From Buxus sempervirens (taxonomy: Eukaryota; Streptophyta; Magnoliopsida; Buxales; Buxaceae), in NCBI GenBank assembly GCA_947561395.2, contig OX387187.1:22487829-22551828 (forward strand): 64,000 nt of DNA. The letters run 5' to 3'. Both the position numbers and the translations under genes were made by a program. The notes beneath the pieces are model-generated. The model was not told the DNA's origin and ran no database searches. It was given only the letters and a program-made list of their open reading frames with translations. Of this stretch, positions 57,124-64,000 are shown piece after piece. Position 1 is the stretch's first letter. Every line of letters starts with the position of its first letter.

Positions 57124-58986
57124 ATGGAGGTTGCTGTTCATGTTCTCCATATGAATGGCGGGGTTGGGGAATCCAGTTATGCTAACAACTCCCTACTCCA
57201 GGTAGGTTTTCATTTCCCGGCTTCAGTCATGTAAGATCCTATGTTCCATCATGGAGGTTGAACACTTACATAATTAATTATTTGAATAATACTAGCTGTG
57301 TTAAATACAATATTTGTCTTTGCAGAAAGAGGTGATTTCCAAGACAAAACCCATTAGAGAAGAAGCCATTCTAGATCTCTGCAGCACAACCATGCCCAAG
57401 AACATAACCATTGCTGACTTGGGTTGCTCTTCAGGTCCCAACAACTTATTGGTAGTATCTCAACTTATGGAGGTTGTCTACAGGAAAAGCTGTGAAATGG
57501 ATCATCAAGCACCAGATTTTCTAGTGTTTCTAAATGATCTTCCTGGAAACGATTTCAATAACATTTTTATGTCTTTGCCAACTTTCTATGAGCAACTGAG
57601 GAGTAACAAAGGAGATGGTTTCGGCCACTGTTTCATCGCCGGGGTTCCGGGTTCCTTCTACGGTAGGCTTTTCTCCGGAAACAGTCTGCACTTTCTTCAT
57701 TCTTCCTACAGCCTTCATTGGTTATCGCAGGTGATTCAATGCAACTTTCTTAAATCCTTACTTAACTACAGTGTTAACTTAATTGTTGAAATCATATTAT
57801 TGTTTCAAATCGATAGGTTCCTCAAGGGCTAGACGGCAACAAAGGGAATATCTGTACCAGCAAGACAAGCCCAGCATGCGTGATTAAAGCATACCAGGAG
57901 CAATTTCAAACCGATTTTTCTATGTTTCTGAGATTCCGTTCGGGAGAATTAGTGGATGGAGGGCGTATGGTGTTAACTATGCTAGGCAGGACAAGTGAAG
58001 ATTTTGCTATGAAGGAGTCCATTTACATTTGGGAGCTTTTAGGAATGGCACTTGACGACTTGGCTTCTAAGGTAGGTCACAAAGCTACAATTCAGCTTTT
58101 ATTTTTAATAGACATAGACTCTCTTCATTCCAAACACATAGAAAATGCTGAGGAAACCTGGGGGAATCTCTTGGACTCCATTATACCAAAGCAAAAACAG
58201 TCCAAAAATTGATCTTTTTTATGAGCCTACAATATCATTTTTTTAGTCTTTTGTAATTTGGGATTTAGGATATGCTGAGGAAACCTGGGGAAATCTCTTT
58301 GCCCTTCTCTCTTTTTATGTCTTAATCTTTCTCTCTCTAATAACTATCACGATATTTTGCATACCATGTCTATTCTTAATTCTCATAAATACATAGCAAG
58401 ATTCGCATGTAAAAATATAATTTGTTATATGATATTCTGCATCATCTTCTTTAAATCCATCAAGATCCAATTCAAAGCATTAATTCATAAATTGTTTGCT
58501 ACTCTGTCAAAAATTTTTTTTTTTCCAATTTCTTTCATTGCTTACATGCATCTTTTATGCTGACTGATCTTACTACTAATATTGCAGGGTCTTATTGAAA
58601 AAGAAAAATTGCACACCTTTAATATTCCTCTGTATACACCATCTCCCATGGAACTAAAATATTTGGTTCAAAAAGAAGGATCATTTGTCATTGATCACCT
58701 TGAAGTTTTTGAAGTTGATTGGAATGTGTGCAATATCGATGTTGGAGATGGTGATTGCAACGAATTAAAAAACAAAGACTCCATCAATGGGTACAATGTT
58801 GCAACCTCTATAAGAGCAATGGCTGAGCCCTTGCTGGTTGGCCACTTTGGTGAAGGAATAATGGATGCCTTATTCTCAAGGTATAAGGAGATTATTGCTG
58901 ATTGCATGTCAAGAGAGAAGAAAACATATACAAATGTTGTTGTTTCTTTGATTAAAAGAGGAAGATCTTATAATCATGCAATTTAA
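57124..58986 (+). CDS. SABATH family carboxyl methyltransferase (salicylate/benzoate/jasmonate type)
   Basis: Four exons: 57124-57201, 57326-57730, 57817-58071, 58588-58986, all GT-AG, phase 0, giving 378 residues, normal for the family. The start at 57124 gives [20 protein letters not shown], the usual N-terminus. Motifs are Gln26 at the acid-binding site, SAM-binding DLGCSSGPN (57-65), [22 protein letters not shown] and SYSLHWLSQ (153-161). His157 lies where Clarkia salicylate methyltransferase has Met150. His is usual in benzoate/salicylate and jasmonate enzymes, so the substrate is open. The predicted role is methyl transfer from S-adenosylmethionine to a small carboxylic acid in the cytosol, for volatile esters or signalling. 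All exons are open. It is head-to-head with the pseudogene at 35133-43583. Confidence 0.92.
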
Positions 58987-59934
58987 AAGTAATTTTGTAT
59001 TGGTGTGGTAATTGATGTAGTAATTTTGTCATAAAATTGGTCAAACCAAGCTCATGTCATGGTTCAATCTAATTTGACCATTTTCTATTTCTTAATAAAG
59101 CAAACTAGCAAAAAATAATTTGTGATGAATACAATGTAATATCTATTTTATATCCTCTGTTTTTTCTTTTTTTTTGGTTCAAAGATTGGTTCAATGGTTG
59201 AATCTGGTCCACATTGGTTGAATCACTAGTCCACTTCATTTTACAAATTCATTGCGAAAGTGTTTTGAAAGGAATTAGTAGTCTTTAATAGCCACTGGGA
59301 TAATAAACGTGCTATGCGCATAGCAAATTGGAAAAAAATGGAGGGTCTTTTGAGTATATAATCTTAGGCAGTTAGTAAGTCATACATGAGTCATTAATAG
59401 ATAGATATGAGAGTTTAATCGAAAAAAAATTGAAGGACATTTTGGATATGAAATATCAGCGAGAAAAGAGGGGCTTGGCTTTTTATATATAATATCATAG
59501 TTGCATTATTGATGACGTATTTATACGCCTAACCATAAACAAACTTCAAGAGCCATAATTGAGGTTTTTAGTTCTCTAAACTTTTCATATGGATGATGAA
59601 TATGATAACAAGGAAGCTTTAATTATTGTACTGAGTTTCGATTTAAACCTAAAAAATCAACAAAATTGCTAAATAATAATGATAATATTGCCTTGTAGCA
59701 ACTTTAACTTCAAATGAAATTTTGATCCTTCATAAATTGAATAGGCGTGAATTTTAGGTCAATGATGGTGAAGTTGCCAACTATCCATCGAGTATAGATG
59801 TGGAGAAACACATGTAATTAATCTCCATTAATAATTTAAAAAAAAAACTCTAATTAAGGAAAAGATTAAAAAATTACCAAGAAGTTACTTTCTTTTTCTT
59901 AAAACTTGGAGTGTTTGGGCCAGCTTGCGGAGCA
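58987..59934 (+). other. 3' flank of the SABATH gene
   Basis: Homologous, inverted, to 34400-35132 up to about 59850 (ATGGTTGAATC, CTATGCGCATAGC). No gene is seen. A possible polyadenylation signal AATAAA-like TTAATAAAGC lies at about 59092, conserved in both copies. The stretch ends at the foldback target duplication. Confidence 0.6.
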
Positions 59935-59943
59935 CCTCGACTA

Positions 59944-60920
59944 CAGTCGTTTTCCTCTACGAGGAAATCCTCTTTCGATTCCTCTTGGGAGCGCCGGGTG
60001 ACGACACGCGTTCCATCCAGTCCCACTCCTCATCAGCCCTCTTCAGCTCAGAGGAAATTGGCTGGCTCCGGTTTTTGAGCCAGCCAATTAAACACAAGTT
60101 AATTAAACACAAGTAGAACGTTGTCTGTCTTGTCGCAAATATGTCCCTAAATTATTTCAACTTCCAAACATCTTTATGTTGGCTAAAGGGTATTTACTAA
60201 TTACATATTTATTATTTAAAATATAGCATTAAAGTAATTTTGCTGGATCTGTATGGCGTTGGACCGAGAAAGCTACGAGCCTGACCCAAAAAAGAAAAAA
60301 ATTGTACAAGCTCAAAAGAATCTCCAGCAGCAAAGAGACACAAATCTTAATTAGGCCCAACCCCTTATGCAAATCTAGCTCATCAAATACGAAATCATTC
60401 CTCATACAATTTCCTCTTCTGAGCATTCATTCTCACAAAACCAAACTCCCAATAGCATCGAACATCATCACCCTGATTCATTTCTTCCAAAGTTACTACG
60501 TACTTGGAATTAGAACAAGCACACGGTAATTGAGTTGTTTAAAAGCTGTAATCCCTTCCCCCCAATTTCTACCGCATTATATTGATTTTTGTTGATGTGG
60601 AGTGCTTTCATTTGATATTTCTCACATTTGTATTTCTTTGAAATTATTAGATCAAATCTATGTAATTCGCACTCGTTTAGATAATGTAGAATCACGCCTG
60701 GCCGCTCGAGCAAGCCGAAATCGGTCCAAAACCGCCACTCTCGGGCTTCTCTGAGTAGCGATTACCTAAGCCTTGACGCTCGAGCGAGGGTAAATCGTAC
60801 CCAAACCGCCACCCTGGGCTTTTCTGAGGTATTATTATTATTATTATACCCTTGACACTCGCGCGCGCGGAATTCGCTAAAAAAACGTCGTACTTAATGT
60901 TTTTAAAATCCTTACACATG
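59944..60920 (+). repeat. Left outer arm of the foldback element
   Basis: Inverted copy of 62941-63923 with few mismatches (for example CGACACGCGTTCCATCCAG against CGACACGCGTCCCACCCGG). It contains a small hairpin GCTGGCTC ... GAGCCAGC at 60061-60085 and an ATT microsatellite at 60831-60846. Short open frames here are mirrored in the other arm only because the arms are alike. Confidence 0.85.
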
Positions 60921-61821
60921 CGAGCCCTTGTACCTGGGGTTGAGAGGACTTGTAACCGGGCTTGTGAGGGCTTGTAACTGGGGTTGTGAGGACTTGTAAC
61001 TGGGGTTGTGAGGACTTGTAACTTCGCTTGTGAGGACTTGTAACTGGGGTTGTGAGGACTTGTAAAAGGGGCTGTGAGGACTTGTAACAGGGTTTGTGAG
61101 GACTTGTAACAGGGCTTGACAGGACTTGTAACGGGGGTTGTGAGGACTTGTAACAGGGCTTGTGAGGACTTGTAACTGGGGTTGTGAGGACTTATAACCG
61201 GGGTTGTGAGGACTTGTAACTGGGGTTGTGAGGACTTGTAACAGGGCTTGAGAGGACTTGTAACAGGGGTTGAGATGACTTGTAACAGGGGTTGAGAGGA
61301 CTTGTAACAGGGCTTGACAGGACTTGTAACTGGGCTTGTGAGGACTTGTAAGAGGGGTTGTGAGGACTTGTAAAAGGGGTTGTGAGGACTTGTAACAGGG
61401 CTTGACAGGACTTGTAACTGGGGTTGTGAGGACTTGTAACCGGGCTTGTGAGGACTTGTAACAGGGCTTGACAGGACTTGTAAGAGGGGTTGTGAGGACT
61501 TGTAAAAGGGGTTGTGAGGACTTGTAACTGGGGTTGAGAGGACTTGTAACAGGGCTTGACAGGACATGTAACTGGGCTTGTGAGGACTTGTAAGAGGGGT
61601 TGTGAGGACTTGTAAAAGGGGTTGTGAGGATTTGTAACAGGGCTTGACAGGACTTGTAACCGGGCTTGACAGGACTTGTAAGAGGGGTTGTGAGGACTTG
61701 TAAAAGGGGTTGTGAGGACTTGTAACAGGGCTTGACAGGACTTGTAACCAGGGTTGTGAGGACTTGTAACAGGGGTTGAGAAGACTTGTAACAGGGCTTG
61801 ACAGGACTTGTAACTGGGGTT
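60921..61821 (-). repeat. Left 22-bp tandem array of the foldback element
   Basis: About 41 units of GGACTTGTAAC followed by a variable half such as AGGGCTTGACA or TGGGGTTGTGA. Higher-order alternation of GTTGTGAG and CTTGACAG variants is visible. The GGACTTGTAA core is almost invariant. Confidence 0.92.
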
Positions 61822-61824
61822 GAG

Positions 61825-62940
61825 AACCCCTGTTACAAGTCCTCACAACCCCTGTTACAAGTCCTGTCAAGCCCTGTTACAAGTCCTCTCAAGCCCTGTT
61901 ACAAGTCCTCACAAGCCCGGTTACAAGTCCTGTCAAGCCCTGTTACAAGTCCTCACAACCCCTGTTATAAGTCCTCACAACCCCAGTTACAAGTCCTGTC
62001 AAGCCCTGTTACGAGCCCTCTCAACCCCAGTTACAAGTCCTCACAACCCCGGTTACAAGTCCTCACAAGCCTTGTTACAAGTCCTGTCAAGCCCTGTTAC
62101 AAGTCCTCTCAACCCCAGTTACAAGTCCTCACAACCCCTTTTACAAGTCCTCACAACCCCTCTTACAAGTCCTGTCAAGCCCTGTTACAAGTCCTCACAA
62201 GCCCGGTTACAAGTCCTCACAACCCCAGTTACAAGTCTTGTCAACCCCTGTTACAAGTCCTCACAACCCCCGTTACAAGTCCTGTCAAGCCCTGTTACAA
62301 GTCCTCACAACCCCTTTTACAAGTCCTCACAACCTCTCTTACAAGTCCTGTCAAGCCCGGTTACAAGTCCTGTCAAGCCCTGTTACAAGTCCTCACAACC
62401 CCTTTTATAAGTCCTCACAACCCTCTTACAAGTCCTCACAAGCCCAGTTACAAGTCCTGTCAAGCCCTGTTACAAGTCCTCTCAACCCCTGTTACAAGTC
62501 CTCTCAACCCCTGTTACAAGTCCTCACAAGCCCTGTTACAAGTCCTCTCAACCCCTGTTACAAGTCATCTCAACCCCTGTTACAAGTCCTCACAAGCCCT
62601 GTTACAAGTCCTCTCAAGCCCTGTTACAAGTCCTCACAACCCCAGTTACAAGTCCTCACAAGCCCTGTTACAAGTCCTCACAAGCCCTGTTACAAGTCCT
62701 CTCAACCCCTGTTACAAGTCCTCACAACCCCGGTTCCAAGTCCTGTCAAGCCCTGTTACAAGTCCTCACAACCTCTGTTACAAGTCCTCACAAGCCCTGT
62801 TACAAGTCCTCACAACCCCAGTTACAAGTCCTCACAAGCGAAGTTACAAGTCCTCACAACCCCAATTACAAGTCCTCACAACCCCAGTTACAAGCCCTCA
62901 TAAGCCCGGTTACAAGTCCTCTCAACCCCAGGTACAAGGG
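61825..62940 (+). repeat. Right 22-bp tandem array of the foldback element
   Basis: About 51 units of GTTACAAGTCC plus TCACAACCCCT, TGTCAAGCCCT or CTCAACCCC-type halves, inverted relative to the left array. About ten units longer, and the order of variants differs from the left array, so the two did not stay in register. Confidence 0.92.
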
Positions 62941-63923
62941 CTCGCATGTGTAAGGATTTTAAAGCCATTAAGTACGACGTTTTTTTAGCGAATTCCGCGC
63001 GCGCGCGAGCTTCAAGGGTATAATAATAATAATAATACCTCAGAAAAGCCCAGGGTGGCGGTTTGGGTACGATTTACCCTTGCTCGAGCGTCAAGGCTTA
63101 GGTAATCGCTACTCAGAGAAGCCCGAGAGTGGCGGTTTTGGACCGATTTCGGCTTGCTCGAGCGGCCAGGCTTGATTCTACATTATCTAAACGAGTGCGA
63201 ATTACATAGATTTGATCTAATAATTTCAAAGAAATACAAATGTGAGAAATATCAAATGAAAGCACTCCACATCAACAAAAATCAATATAATGCGGTAGAA
63301 ATTGGGGGGAAGGGATTACAGCTTTTAAACAACTCAATTACTGTGTGCTTGTTCTAATTCCAAGTACGTAGTAACTTTGGAAGAAATGAATCAGGGTGAT
63401 GATGTTCGATGCTATTGGGAGTTTGGTTTTGTGAGAATGAATGCTCAGAAGAGGAAATTGTATGAGGAATGATTTCGTATTTGATGAGCTAGATTTGCAT
63501 AAGGGGTTGGGCCTAATTAAGATTTGTGTCTCTTTGCTGCTGGAGATTCTTTTGAGCTTGTACAATTTTTTTGTTTTTTGGGTCAGGCTCGTAGCTTTCT
63601 CGGTCCAACGCCATACAGATCCAGCTAAATTACTTTAATGCTATATTTTAAATAATAAATATGTAATTAGTAAATACCCTTTAGCCAACATAAAGATGTT
63701 TGGAAGTTGAAATAATTTAGGGACATATTTGCGACAAGACAGACAACGTTCTACTTGTGTTTAATTAACTTGTGTTTAATTGGCTGGCTCAAAAACCGGA
63801 GCCAGCCAATTTCCTCTTAGCTGAAGAGGGCTGATGAGGAGTGGGACCGGGTGGGACGCGTGTCGTCACCCGGCGCTCCCAAGAGGAATCGAAAGAGGAT
63901 TTCCTCGTAGAGGAAAACGGCTG
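62941..63923 (-). repeat. Right outer arm of the foldback element
   Basis: Inverted copy of 59944-60920. It begins with GCTCGCATGTGTAAGG and the GCGCGCGCGC run at 62997-63006, slightly longer than in the left arm. Confidence 0.85.
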
Positions 63924-64000
63924 CCTCGACTAGTGTCATCATCATTGGCCACAAGCCAAGCATATCAATCCAACCATCATAAAAAATTAGCATATTCTTT

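Larger units (their letters stand above)
59944..63923. mobile_element. Foldback transposon with long inverted arms
   Basis: 3980 bp. Termini CAGTCGTTTTCCTC and GAGGAAAACGGCTG are inverted, and the arms pair over nearly the whole length, to a centre at 61822-61824 (GGGGTT-GAG-AACCCC). The exact 9-bp duplication CCTCGACTA flanks it (59935-59943 and 63924-63932). Outer arms (59944-60920 and 62941-63923) are almost identical. Inner arms are arrays of a 22-bp repeat. No transposase is encoded. A 9-bp duplication is typical of Mutator-type and of Drosophila FB elements, so mobilisation by a Mutator-like transposase is plausible but unproven. Confidence 0.9.

Noticed and set aside
58072-58212. Read-through of SABATH exon 3 into intron 3 (ending QKQKQSKN)
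   Set aside because: The splice site AAG|GTAGGT and exon 4 at 58588 restore the family sequence. The read-through lacks the C-terminal domain.
60302-60529. 75-codon frame present almost unchanged in both foldback arms
   Set aside because: Conservation is explained by near identity of the arms. No domain, and the copies are too alike to show codon-level selection.
60921-62940. CRISPR-like array
   Set aside because: Units are directly adjacent, without unique spacers, in a plant genome, and form inverted arms. It is a tandem repeat in a transposon.
60692-62988. Two open frames of nearly 400 codons with PVTSPHNP / CYKSSQ / LLQVL repeats
   Set aside because: They are translations of the 22-bp arrays through all three frames. 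No start context, splice signals or known domain; the mirrored pair follows from the palindrome.
1-64000. tRNA, rRNA or other structural RNA genes
   Set aside because: None was recognised by eye. A tRNA scan would be needed to exclude them fully.

Overview
The window is nuclear DNA of a flowering plant, probably a eudicot. The evidence is GT-AG introns, long LTR retrotransposons, a plant LINE, a CACTA element and a SABATH methyltransferase gene. Almost everything is nested transposable elements. The one apparently intact host gene is a SABATH carboxyl methyltransferase at 57.1-59.0 kb. A broken, inverted copy of it lies at 35.1-43.6 kb.

Layout. From the left edge to 27343 runs the 3' half of a very large Ty3/gypsy retrotransposon of Tat-like architecture. 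It shows the integrase C-terminus (+ strand, 1009-1435), then two decayed antisense genes (DUF7745-like, 5293-12305; plant-mobile-domain-like, 12778-18884). A polypurine tract at 20990 and the element's 3' LTR (21003-27343) follow. This host element was itself hit by LTR 0 (ends 1008), solo LTR A (1884-4764), solo LTR E (5597-10951, itself containing solo LTR F, 7448-8485), solo LTR G (13060-16355) and a partial element C (23054-26929). The gypsy element sits inside a decayed LINE (minus strand, 27344 to about 34330), which also carries solo LTR D (29381-31760).

Next comes the SABATH pseudogene (minus strand), broken by solo LTR H (35498-38040) in intron 3 and by a structurally complete Copia element (38151-42734) in exon 3. 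The divergent interval between the two SABATH copies holds a CACTA transposon (44958-51588), a small inverted-repeat element (about 51758-52183), solo LTR I (52189-55882) and a Copia RNase H scrap (about 56033-56368). The right end is a 4-kb foldback element (59944-63923) with a 9-bp target duplication. Its two arms carry about 41 and 51 units of a 22-bp repeat.

Exact 5-bp target-site duplications fix the ends of seven solo LTRs and the Copia element, a 3-bp duplication fixes the CACTA, and a 9-bp duplication fixes the foldback. These duplications let interrupted genes be read across the insertions. Most striking for follow-up are the foldback element, the short GC-rich palindrome cassettes found in every large LTR family examined, and the sharing of one palindrome motif between an LTR and the regions upstream of both antisense genes. 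All calls are from reading the sequence; no database search was run.
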